The translations under genes and the position numbers were made by a program. A stretch of DNA of 64,000 nucleotides from NP936 sp002726085 (GTDB taxonomy: Bacteria; Acidobacteriota; Vicinamibacteria; Vicinamibacterales; UBA8438): contig DASCQF010000104.1 in assembly GCA_036012905.1 (NCBI GenBank), positions 62,001-126,000 of the forward strand, written 5' to 3'. Below the pieces are notes generated by a model that had not been told where the DNA came from, did not search any database, and was given only the letters and a program-made list of their open reading frames with translations. Below, piece after piece: positions 33,502 to 41,526 of this stretch (the stretch's first letter is position 1; every line of letters begins with the position of its first letter).

Positions 33502-34953
33502 CTAGTTCACGGCAACGACGACAAGGGTCACGTCGTCTTGAAAGTCGCCGTGGCTGAACGCCGTCACGGCCTGCGTGATCGCATCCTCGAGCGCGGCCGC
33601 GTCGAGGGTCTGGTGCGTGCGGATGACCTCGAGCAGCCCGTCGTCGCCGAACTCCGCACCCGTGCTGTTCCACAGCTCCGTGACGCCATCGGTGAAGAGG
33701 GTCAGTCGGTCTCCGGTCTTCAGCTCGACCGAGCCCTGGTCGTAGCTGATTGTTTCGAACACACCGAGGACCGGCCCGCCGTCGTCCAAGGTCGAGAACG
33801 AGCCGTCCGCCCGCGTGAGCAGCGGCGGGTTGTGCCCGGCGTTGGTAAACACCAGCGTCTTCGATTCGGCATCGAGCACAGCATAGAAGAACGTGATGAA
33901 CTTGCCTGGTCCGATGTTGCTGCCGATGATTCGATTGACCCGCGCCACGAGGTCGCGAGGCGGGAGCGCCGCGGTGGCGACAGCCTTGACGGCTGCCTGG
34001 AGATTGGCCATCAAGAGCGCAGCGGGCACTCCCTTGCCAACGACGTCCCCGATGCACAGCCCGAGCAGGGTGTCACTCAGCCCCAACACGTCATAGTAGT
34101 CCCCGCCGATGGCCTTCGCCGGCTGCCAGCTCGCCGCAATGGCGACACCGCGTCGCTGCGGAATGGTCGTAGGCAGCAGGCGTCGCTGGATCGCGGTGGC
34201 GTCGTCCAGATCCACCTGCTGAGCGCTCAGGCGAAGGCTTGCCAGGCCAAGACCGAGCTGGTCCGCCACCATGGCGAGAAACTCCCGATCGTCGTCGTCG
34301 TAGGGTTCCTCCGAGCTTTTGGCCCCCAAGCTGAGAAAGCCGACGCTCTCGCCCTTCGCCCGTAGCGGTACTACCAACCGCGTGCCGATCGCCTCGAGCA
34401 CATCGCGCTCACCTGCCGCCAGTTCGTCCACGTTGGGCTCAAACGGAATACTGCGATCGTGGAGCAGGGCACCCTCCGCCGGGAATCGCAGGGTGCCCGT
34501 GTCCACGTCGCCATCCCGAAGGGCCGAGATCCCATAACCGGGGTTCGTGTGAGAACGCGTGAACAGCGCGACGGGTCGTGCGCCGGTGGCTTCGCGCAGC
34601 CAATCGACGACGGTCGTGGCCAGGGTGTCGAGTTGACCGGCTTCGGCAACTTCGCGCGCAAGCTGGCGTGCGATCTCGACGTAGCGATTCCATGCGGCCG
34701 TTTCCGTCTTCAGCTGACGGCGCCCCGACGGTGTGAGCGTGTAGATCTTTGCTTTGTTGATTCCCTCGCGCAGCTCCCACTGGGACGTGAGCCAGCCGTT
34801 GGCCTCCAGGCGATGAAGCGCCGGGTAAAGCGAGCCATGGTTGAACCCGAATCCGCCCCGGGTCATGCGCCTCAGCCGCTGGGCGATAGCGTGTCCGTGG
34901 TTCGGTTGGAGCGTCAGAGCCTGAAGAATCAGCCGGTCGAGGATGCCTTTCAT
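33502..34953 (-). CDS. PadR-GAF-SpoIIE fusion: DNA-binding/sensor/PP2C phosphatase
   Basis: 483 aa from ATG 34953; MKGILDRLILQALTLQPNHG is the normal PadR start, so a GTG 60 bases upstream is less likely. Residues 1-95 are a PadR winged helix (HGSLYPALHRLEANGWL, KIYTLTPSGRRQL). Residues 105-245 look like a GAF domain (LDTLATTVVDWLREATGARPVALF, IGTRLVVPLRAKGESVGFLSLG, REFLAMVADQLGLGLASLRL). Residues 255-483 are a SpoIIE/PP2C phosphatase: QRRLLP, GGDYYDVLGL, LCIGDVVGKGVPAALLMANLQAAVKA, TNAGHNPPLL, LFTDGVTELWN, DDVTLVVV, with the metal-binding Asp residues visible. A regulator that can bind DNA and dephosphorylate a partner-switching protein is implied. Confidence 0.9.
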   Translation of the reverse strand: MKGILDRLILQALTLQPNHGHAIAQRLRRMTRGGFGFNHGSLYPALHRLEANGWLTSQWELREGINKAKIYTLTPSGRRQLKTETAAWNRYVEIARQLAREVAEAGQLDTLATTVVDWLREATGARPVALFTRSHTNPGYGISALRDGDVDTGTLRFPAEGALLHDRSIPFEPNVDELAAGERDVLEAIGTRLVVPLRAKGESVGFLSLGAKSSEEPYDDDDREFLAMVADQLGLGLASLRLSAQQVDLDDATAIQRRLLPTTIPQRRGVAIAASWQPAKAIGGDYYDVLGLSDTLLGLCIGDVVGKGVPAALLMANLQAAVKAVATAALPPRDLVARVNRIIGSNIGPGKFITFFYAVLDAESKTLVFTNAGHNPPLLTRADGSFSTLDDGGPVLGVFETISYDQGSVELKTGDRLTLFTDGVTELWNSTGAEFGDDGLLEVIRTHQTLDAAALEDAITQAVTAFSHGDFQDDVTLVVVAVN

Positions 34954-35149
34954 GACAGGTCGAAACGCCGGCAGGGCCGCCGCCCGAGAGCCAGATCTTA
35001 CACGGATGTGCACGAATCACCCACGCTGCGACATGCCACGAAATCCCTTCGAGATCTCCGACATTTCGGCTACATTGTGGAGCAAGGTGAGCGTGGGGTG
35101 CGCGCGCTGGTTGCACGCTGCCATCCTCGGGCAGGAGATTCTCCGACCA

Positions 35150-37537
35150 ATGCAGTTCCGGTCTCTTCTCATCGCCGCACTGGTGTTCGCTTCGGCCCCG
35201 GTCGTCGCGGCCCAGACCACGCCATCAGTGCCGACCCGCGCGCTCTTCGACGAGTTCTGTGTTTCCTGTCATAACAACCGGGCCCGGCAGGGTGACCTGT
35301 CGCTGGAGGGCGTCGACCCGGCGCGGCCTGCCGCGCACGCCCCGACACTCGAAAAGGTGATCCGGAAGCTGCGTGCGGGGCTGATGCCGCCGCCTCGTCG
35401 CCCCCGGCCGGACGAGGCCACGCTGGTCGCGTTCGTTGACGGACTCGAGCGTGAGATCGACCGCGCGGCGGCTGCCGACCCGAATCCGGGTCGTCCCGTG
35501 TTGCACCGTCTGAATCGCACCGAATATGCCAACGCCATGCGCGACCTGCTCGAGATCGAAGTGAACGCCGAGTCGTTGTTGCCGCCCGACGACATGAGCC
35601 AGGGCTACGACAACATGTCGGATGTGCTGACCGTGTCGCCCGCTCTGCTCGAGGCCTACATATCGGCGGCCGGCAAGATCAGCCGGATGGCGACTGGCGA
35701 CCCGGAGGCGACGCCGCTCGTCGAGACCTATGTGGTGCCGCAGGCGGTCTCGCAGATGCGGCACGTGCCGGGCGCGCCGTTTGGCACGCGTGGCGGAACC
35801 GTTGTCATCCACAATTTTCCGGCCGATGGAGAGTATGTCTTCCGGCTGTCGTTCTACTACTCGAGCATCGGCCCGATCTTCGGCGACAACATTCCGGCCG
35901 AGGGGGAGCAGATCGAGATCGCGGTGAACGGCGAGCGGGTGGCGCTGCTCGACTTCGACCGGAAGCTGAAGACGACCGAAGACCTGCGCACCGCGCCGAT
36001 CCGGATTGCGGCTGGCCCGCAGACGGTCTCGGCCGCGTTCATCCAGCGGGCCGCCGGTCCGGTGCAGGACTTCGTCATGCCGTTCGAGCGGGCTCTGGCG
36101 GATCTGTCGACCGGGCATTTCCCCGGTCTCACTGGGCTGCCGCACTTGCGCAATCTTGGTATCGACGGACCGTACGCCGTCACCGGGGTGAGCGAAAGTC
36201 CCTCGCGACGGCGCGTCTTCTCGTGTCGGCCTGTCACTGCCACTGAGTCTGAAGAAGACGAGCGGGCGTGTGCCAACGAGATCATCGCGCGGCTGGCGCG
36301 GCGAGCGTTCCGACGCCCGATCACCGAGGGCGACCTGTCGCATATCCTGGCGCTGTATGAGACGGGCCGCGCCGCAGGCGACTTCGAGTCGGGTGTTCGG
36401 ACGGCGCTGCAGGCGATCCTCGCCGACCCGGAGTTCGTCTTCCGCTTCGAGCGCACACCGGCCGGTCTGGATGCCGGTGCGAGTCATCGGGTCACTGACC
36501 TCGAACTGGCGTCGCGGCTGTCGTTCTTCCTCTGGAGCAGCATTCCCGACGAGCCGCTGCTCGCGGCAGCCGAGCAGGGGCGGCTGTCCGATCCGGCCGA
36601 GCTCGAGCGCCAGGTACGCCGAATGCTCGCCGATCCGCGGTCCGAGACGCTCGCGGCCAACTTCGCGTCCCACTGGCTCCGTTTGCAGAATCTGCGTGAT
36701 GCGCATCCCGACGTCTTTCTGTTCCCCGACTGGGATGAGAACCTGAACCGGTCGATGCGGCGGGAGACGGAGCTGTTCTTCGACAGCATCGTGCGCGAGG
36801 ATCGCCCCCTGCTCGATCTACTGACGGCCGATTACACGTTCGTCGACCAGCGGCTGGCGACGCATTACGGGATTCCGAACATCGTGGGGTCGCGGTTTCG
36901 CCGCGTGACGATCGCCGACGAGCAGCGACGTGGGCTGCTGGGGCAGGCCGCCGTGCTGACGCTGACCTCGGTAGCCAACCGCACGTCGCCCGTTATCCGG
37001 GGCGCCTGGATTCTGAGTGTTCTGCTCGGCACGCCGCCGCCCAAGCCGCCCGCCAACGTGCCCCCGCTCGAGGAGAACGAGACCGCGGACAGGATTCTGT
37101 CGGTCCGCGAGCGGATGGAGGAGCACCGGGCAAACGCGTTCTGCGCCGCCTGTCACAATGTCATCGACCCGATCGGCTTCTCGTTGGAGAACTTCGACGC
37201 TGTGGGTTCCTGGCGCACGAAAGACAGCGGGTTCCCGGTCGACCCGTCGGGCACGCTCTATGACGGCACGGCGGTGGACGGTCCGGTCGACCTTCGGCGA
37301 TTCCTTCTGGCCAACGAGGATCTGTTCCTGACCAACTTCACGAGAAATCTGCTGATGTATGCCACCGGGCGGGTGTTCCAGCCCTACGACATGCCGGCTG
37401 TGCGGACGATTGTCGCTGACGCGGAACGGAAGAACCATCGATTGTCAGCGTATGTGATGGGCGTGGTAACGAGCACACCGTTCCAGATGCGGCGCGTGGA
37501 CTCCGCGACCGAGACCGAGAGCGTCGCGCAGCAATAG
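35150..37537 (+). CDS. DUF1587/1595/1592/1588/1585 secreted cytochrome
   Basis: 795 aa from ATG 35150, with AGGAG upstream. Signal peptide SLLIAALVFASAPVVAAQ. Domains in order: haem motif CVSCH with RKLRAGLMPPP (cytochrome), HRLNRTEYANAMRDLL (DUF1587), VFSCRP and ANEIIARLARRAFRRPITEGDL (DUF1595), VTDLELASRLSFFLWSSIPDE to ADYTFVDQRLATHYGI (DUF1592), NRTSPVIRGAWIL with CAACH, IDPIGFSLENFDAVGSWR (DUF1588), and NLLMYATGRVFQPYDMPAVR (DUF1585). This is the complete family architecture with two haem sites. It heads a DUF1552 and ankyrin cassette. Substrate unknown. Confidence 0.94.
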   Translation: MQFRSLLIAALVFASAPVVAAQTTPSVPTRALFDEFCVSCHNNRARQGDLSLEGVDPARPAAHAPTLEKVIRKLRAGLMPPPRRPRPDEATLVAFVDGLEREIDRAAAADPNPGRPVLHRLNRTEYANAMRDLLEIEVNAESLLPPDDMSQGYDNMSDVLTVSPALLEAYISAAGKISRMATGDPEATPLVETYVVPQAVSQMRHVPGAPFGTRGGTVVIHNFPADGEYVFRLSFYYSSIGPIFGDNIPAEGEQIEIAVNGERVALLDFDRKLKTTEDLRTAPIRIAAGPQTVSAAFIQRAAGPVQDFVMPFERALADLSTGHFPGLTGLPHLRNLGIDGPYAVTGVSESPSRRRVFSCRPVTATESEEDERACANEIIARLARRAFRRPITEGDLSHILALYETGRAAGDFESGVRTALQAILADPEFVFRFERTPAGLDAGASHRVTDLELASRLSFFLWSSIPDEPLLAAAEQGRLSDPAELERQVRRMLADPRSETLAANFASHWLRLQNLRDAHPDVFLFPDWDENLNRSMRRETELFFDSIVREDRPLLDLLTADYTFVDQRLATHYGIPNIVGSRFRRVTIADEQRRGLLGQAAVLTLTSVANRTSPVIRGAWILSVLLGTPPPKPPANVPPLEENETADRILSVRERMEEHRANAFCAACHNVIDPIGFSLENFDAVGSWRTKDSGFPVDPSGTLYDGTAVDGPVDLRRFLLANEDLFLTNFTRNLLMYATGRVFQPYDMPAVRTIVADAERKNHRLSAYVMGVVTSTPFQMRRVDSATETESVAQQ

Positions 37538-37541
37538 TTTC

Positions 37542-37592
37542 TGTGGCGCAGGCCTTTAGGCCTGCCGGGCAAGGCTGAAGCCTTGCCCCACA
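37542..37592 (+). repeat. R3 double-hairpin repeat (copy a)
   Basis: Hairpin GCAGGCCT-TT-AGGCCTGC (37548-37565), then GGGCAAGGC-TGAA-GCCTTGCCC (37567-37588), with an outer pair TGTGG / CCACA enclosing both. A second copy lies at 63042. The paired hairpins resemble REP/BIME elements. Confidence 0.8.
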
Positions 37593-37635
37593 AATGTCGT
37601 TGTCAGAGTGTCCCGGGCGCAGGGAGACAAAGAGG

Positions 37636-39009
37636 ATGTACATCACCAGGAAGCACATCTCGAGACGAACGGCATTGCGTGGCGTCGGTGTGACGCTGGC
37701 GCTGCCTTGGCTCGAGGCGATGATGCCGGCCCAGACGCCGATCCGTGGATCGGCGGCGCAGCCGCGCACGCGCTTCGCGGCCCTGGAGATGGTGCATGGG
37801 TCTGCCGGCAGCACCGGGAAGGGTACCCGGCTGCACTACTGGTCCCCGAAGACAGTAGGACGGAATTTCGAGACGACCCCAATTCTGCGCGGGCTCGAGC
37901 CGCACCGCGACTACGTGACCGTCGTCAGCCACACCGATATCGCGCCGGCCACGGCTCAGAGCGATGCGGAGGCTGGCGCCGACCACACCCGCTCGTCGGC
38001 GGCGTTCCTCACCTCGGCGCACGCGAAGATGACCGAGGGGGCCGACATCTACAACGGCACGTCGGTAGACCAGCTCTACGCGCAGGCGTTCGGGCAGGAC
38101 ACGCCGTTGCCCTCCATCCAGCTCTGTGTCGAGGACGTCGGGTCGCTCACCGGGGCCTGTGGCTACGGCTATAGCTGTGTCTATGCCAATACCATCTCCT
38201 GGGCGTCCCCGACGACGCCGCTGCCGATGGAGCGGGATCCGCGCGTGGCGTTCGAGCGGCTCTTCGGTGACGGCGCGACGCCCGAGCAGCGGCTGAGCCG
38301 GCGCCGCGCCAATGCCAGCATCCTCGACGCGATTCTGGGGAAGGTCGCCGATCTGGAACGGGATCTGGGCGCCGCCGACCGCGCCCGCCTCGACGACTAC
38401 GTGCAGGACGTGCGGGAGATCGAGCGCCGGATTCAAATGGTCGAACGGCAGAATGCGACCCGGCGCGGCTTCGACCTGCCGGAGGCGCCGATTGGCGTGC
38501 CGGACGCCTGGACCGACCATGTCCGGATGATGTTCGATCTGCAGGTGCTTGCGTTCACGACCGACGTCACGCGCGTGTCGGCGTTCAAAATGGGCCGAGA
38601 CGTCAGCTCCCGGGTCTACACCGAGAGCGAGGTCGAGACCCCATTCCACTCGTTGTCGCACCATGGCAACAAACCGGACAAGCTGGCCGAGTTCGCCAAG
38701 CTCAATGAGTTCCACATCGAGCAGGTCGCCTATTTCATTGACCGGTTGAAGAGCACGCCGGACGGCGACGGCAGTCTGCTCGACCATTCGATGGTGCTCT
38801 ACGGCAGTCCGATGGGCGATGGCAGCGTCCACAACCATCTGCGTGTGCCGCTGTTCCTCGCGGGTCACGCGAACGGGCAACTGGAGGGGAACCGGCACGT
38901 GCTGTGCGAGGACGGCACGCCGATGGCCAACCTGCTGCTGACGATGCTGCACAGGCTGGGTGTCGACATCGACAGCATCGGCGACAGCAGCGGAGAGGTG
39001 GCGATCTGA
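37636..39009 (+). CDS. DUF1552 (HXXSHH) protein, Tat-exported
   Basis: 457 aa from ATG 37636. Signal ISRRTALRGVGVTLALPWLEAMM is a twin-arginine leader. Family blocks: MVHGSAGSTGKGTRLHYWSP, GADHTRSSAAFLTSA, NTISWASPTTPLPMERDPRVAFERLFG, DDYVQDVREIERRIQ, and FHSLSHHGNKPDKLAEFAKL carrying the histidine signature, then HSMVLYGSPMGDGSVHNH. Relative to the copies at 1090 and 53562 it is more divergent in the first 60 residues (FAALEMVHG). It follows the DUF1592 gene with an R3 repeat between. Confidence 0.92.
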   Translation: MYITRKHISRRTALRGVGVTLALPWLEAMMPAQTPIRGSAAQPRTRFAALEMVHGSAGSTGKGTRLHYWSPKTVGRNFETTPILRGLEPHRDYVTVVSHTDIAPATAQSDAEAGADHTRSSAAFLTSAHAKMTEGADIYNGTSVDQLYAQAFGQDTPLPSIQLCVEDVGSLTGACGYGYSCVYANTISWASPTTPLPMERDPRVAFERLFGDGATPEQRLSRRRANASILDAILGKVADLERDLGAADRARLDDYVQDVREIERRIQMVERQNATRRGFDLPEAPIGVPDAWTDHVRMMFDLQVLAFTTDVTRVSAFKMGRDVSSRVYTESEVETPFHSLSHHGNKPDKLAEFAKLNEFHIEQVAYFIDRLKSTPDGDGSLLDHSMVLYGSPMGDGSVHNHLRVPLFLAGHANGQLEGNRHVLCEDGTPMANLLLTMLHRLGVDIDSIGDSSGEVAI

Positions 39010-39019
39010 TGAATGTTCC

Positions 39020-39072
39020 AAGGAGACAGGAGTCAGGAGGCAGGAGACAGGAGGAAGTTGGAGGGCTTCGCC
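39020..39072 (+). repeat. R1 repeat (copy i)
   Basis: AAGGAGACA, GGAGTCA, GGAGGCA, GGAGACA, GGAGGAAGTTGGA and the constant block GGCTTCGCC (39064-39072). Lies between the DUF1552 and ankyrin genes. Confidence 0.82.
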
Positions 39073-39148
39073 ATCATTCAGAAGGGCTCCGTTCGATCGC
39101 AGAAGTCGATGCGTTATTCCTACTGAGTGACACCGAAGGAACCGCACT

Positions 39149-40720
39149 ATGAGTCTCGAGCTCAGCATCAGCCGGATGGTTGCTGTCGTCGCGATCTTGC
39201 TGACGGCCTCGGTGGCGTGGGCCGCTGACGCGCCGGTGGCCGTTGCCGCGATGAATGGCGACGTGGAGGCGGTTCGCACGCTGCTCGCCGATGGCGGGGA
39301 TGTGAACGCGGCGCAGGGCGACGGCATGACCGCGCTGCACTGGGCGGCGTTCCACGGCGACGACACGCTGGCGCAGCTGCTCCTCGCGGCAAAGGCCGAT
39401 GTCAGCGCGACGACGCGCATTGGGGCGATCACGCCGCTGTCGCTGGCGGCGAGCGACGGCAATGCGGTCATGATCGAGGCGCTCGTGGCCGCGAAGGCAA
39501 ACGTCAACATTCCAACTTCAACTGGTGCGACGCCGCTGATGGCGGCCGCTACATCAGGGAGCGTCGACGCGGTCCGGGTCTTGCTCGACCACGGTGCGTT
39601 CGTCAATGCCCGCGAGATCGCGAATGGCCAGACCCCGCTGATGTTTGCCGCGTGGGAGAACCGGAAAGACGTGATCAGGCTGCTCGTCGAGCGTGGCGCC
39701 CATACCGGGCTGACGTCCTGGGTCGTCTCGATGATCGAGCCGAGGTTCGACGACGATGGCAACCCGCTGCCCACGAGGCGGCCTCGCGCCCCGGGTGCCA
39801 ACTCGGCAATGGGTGGGATGACCGCTCTACTGTACGCGGCGCGGGACGGCCACAAGGAGGCGGTGCGCGCGTTGCTCGAGGGCGGCGCCAACATAGATCA
39901 GGTGGCCGGGAGCGAGGGCTCGAGCCCGATGGTCATCGCGATCGCCAACGGGCACTACACGCTGGCGAAAGATCTGCTCGACGCCGGCGCAGACCCGAAC
40001 CTGGCCAACATCGACGGCCTGGCGCCACTCTACGCCACCATCAACATGCGGTTCGCCCCGGTGTCGTGGGCGCCCAATCCGCCTACGGCCCAAGAAGAGG
40101 TGAACGCGGTGGAGCTGCTCGAGGCGCTGCTCGACGCCGGAGCCGACCCGAACGCGCGGATCGCGCGCGGCCTCTGGTTCAGCCCGACGTCGCACAACCG
40201 GCTCTGGATCGATCCGGCCGGCGCCACCCCGTTCTGGCGGGCGGCCCAGGCCAGTGACGTCGAATCGATGCGGCCGCTCCTGGCGGCCGGCGCCGACCCC
40301 GACCTGTCGACGTTCGACGGGACCACGCCGCTCATGGTCGCCGCCGGCATCGGCTGGCGCGGCAACTTCAGCCAGAACGCACCCGATTCCTGGATGAAGG
40401 CGGTTCATTTCCTGGCGGAGATTGGCGCCGATGTCAACGCGGTGGACGACAGTGGCTATACTGCGATGCATGGTGCGGCGGCGCTTGGCAACAAGGAGAT
40501 GGTGGAGTTTCTGCTGGCGCGTGGCGCCAAGGTGGATGCCATCAACAAGGCGGGCAATTCTCCAGCCGACATGGCGTTCGGCCCGTCGCGATTCTTCATC
40601 CCAAGACCCGACACCGCCGATCTCCTCGTCGGGCTTGGGTCGTCGTTTCAGAACAACTGTCGTTCGGATCAGTGCGTCGACGGTAAGTTCTTTGGTGGCG
40701 CGGTGACCACGCCGCGCTAG
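39149..40720 (+). CDS. secreted ankyrin-repeat protein
   Basis: 523 aa. Signal peptide ISRMVAVVAILLTASVAWAAD. About ten ankyrin repeats follow, many with the consensus xTPLxxAAxxGxxxxVxxLLxxGAxxN: GDVEAVRTLLADGGDVNAAQ, GMTALHWAAFHGDDTLAQLLL, GATPLMAAATSGSVDAVRVLL, GQTPLMFAAWENRKDVIRLL, GMTALLYAARDGHKEAVRALL. A longer insertion (RFDDDGNPLPTRRP) separates the repeats after the fifth. The C-terminal tail has a CRSDQC pair. Ankyrins bind proteins, so it may hold the DUF1592/DUF1552 proteins together in the periplasm; this is inference. The paralogue at 54917 has the same context. Confidence 0.92.
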   Translation: MSLELSISRMVAVVAILLTASVAWAADAPVAVAAMNGDVEAVRTLLADGGDVNAAQGDGMTALHWAAFHGDDTLAQLLLAAKADVSATTRIGAITPLSLAASDGNAVMIEALVAAKANVNIPTSTGATPLMAAATSGSVDAVRVLLDHGAFVNAREIANGQTPLMFAAWENRKDVIRLLVERGAHTGLTSWVVSMIEPRFDDDGNPLPTRRPRAPGANSAMGGMTALLYAARDGHKEAVRALLEGGANIDQVAGSEGSSPMVIAIANGHYTLAKDLLDAGADPNLANIDGLAPLYATINMRFAPVSWAPNPPTAQEEVNAVELLEALLDAGADPNARIARGLWFSPTSHNRLWIDPAGATPFWRAAQASDVESMRPLLAAGADPDLSTFDGTTPLMVAAGIGWRGNFSQNAPDSWMKAVHFLAEIGADVNAVDDSGYTAMHGAAALGNKEMVEFLLARGAKVDAINKAGNSPADMAFGPSRFFIPRPDTADLLVGLGSSFQNNCRSDQCVDGKFFGGAVTTPR

Positions 40721-40782
40721 ACGGTCTGACTGGCGGCATCTGCGGTGTCGCCGGGTTTCGTGCGCGTCCAGCGGAGGTACCT

Positions 40783-41268
40783 ATGGACAGTCTCACGGCA
40801 GCCGATATCATGGCTCGATCCGAGGCCACCCTTTCTCCGGACAGCGATATCTACGACGCCTTGGCACGGCTGCTCAAGAGCAAGCTGACCGGCGCGCCGG
40901 TCGTGGACGGCGACGGCTCGCTGCTTGGGATGTTGACCGAACGGGACTGTCTCAAGGTGCTGATGGGCGGGGCGCTCGACGGTCTGCCGCGCGGCAAGGT
41001 CAGCGACTACATGACCACTCCGGTCGAGTCGATCACGCCAACAGCCGGCCTGTACGACATCGCGCACATCTTTCTGACCCGGTCGTTTCGCAAGCTGCCC
41101 GTGGTGGACGGAGACGGCCGGGTGGTCGGGCAGGTCAGCAGACGCGATATGCTCGTCGCCATTGAATCCTCCCGCGACAATCCGCGGCTGTACGGTGTGA
41201 AAGACCAGCGCCCGACCGACGACGCGGGCGTCGACTCGGCGATGCGGTCGGCGCGGAGTCAACGGTAG
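40783..41268 (+). CDS. CBS-domain pair protein
   Basis: 161 aa, ATG 40783, upstream GGAGGTA. Two CBS modules fill the protein: AADIMARSEATLSPDSDIYDALARLLKSKLTGAPVVDGDGSLLGMLTERDCLKVLMG and VSDYMTTPVESITPTAGLYD, then FRKLPVVDGDGRVVGQVSRRDMLVAI. A tandem pair binds adenine nucleotides and reports energy state. No enzyme domain is attached. Its neighbours are unrelated, and its partner is unknown. Confidence 0.92.
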   Translation: MDSLTAADIMARSEATLSPDSDIYDALARLLKSKLTGAPVVDGDGSLLGMLTERDCLKVLMGGALDGLPRGKVSDYMTTPVESITPTAGLYDIAHIFLTRSFRKLPVVDGDGRVVGQVSRRDMLVAIESSRDNPRLYGVKDQRPTDDAGVDSAMRSARSQR

Positions 41269-41272
41269 CTGT

Positions 41273-41520
41273 CTACCGTTCCGCAATCAGTGATTCGATC
41301 TGCCGCACGGCCGCCTCGACCTTCAGCTCGATGCCGCGCCGGCCGCGCTCGACCGAGGCGCAGGTCGGGTCGCCTGATACACCGCTGCCGTCGAAGCCGC
41401 CACGCGGCGCACGGCGGTCGATCCGGACGTGCTCCGGCGCGACGTGGAGCAGTTGCGACGTGTCGCTGATGCCGGCATGTCCGCCGACTTCCGGACGCAG
41501 TTCGCCGGGTGCTCGGATGG
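41273..41520 (-). pseudogene. C-terminal remnant of a creatininase-family gene
   Basis: The minus-strand frame ending at 41273 encodes about 81 residues: ELRPEVGGHAGISDTSQLL, HVRIDRRAPRGGFDGSGVSG, ELKVEAAVRQIESLI. The GGHAGISDTS segment is the metal-site region of creatininase (creatinine amidohydrolase) family proteins. No start or N-terminal two-thirds is present; the sequence gives way to the GT39 gene's C-terminus within a few bases. It is a broken gene fused by deletion to its neighbour. Confidence 0.75.
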
Positions 41521-41526
41521 GACCGA

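Noticed and set aside
37603..39894. 763-codon minus-strand open frame
   Set aside because: It is antisense to DUF1552 and ankyrin genes and crosses repeat R1; composition is that of a GC-driven shadow.
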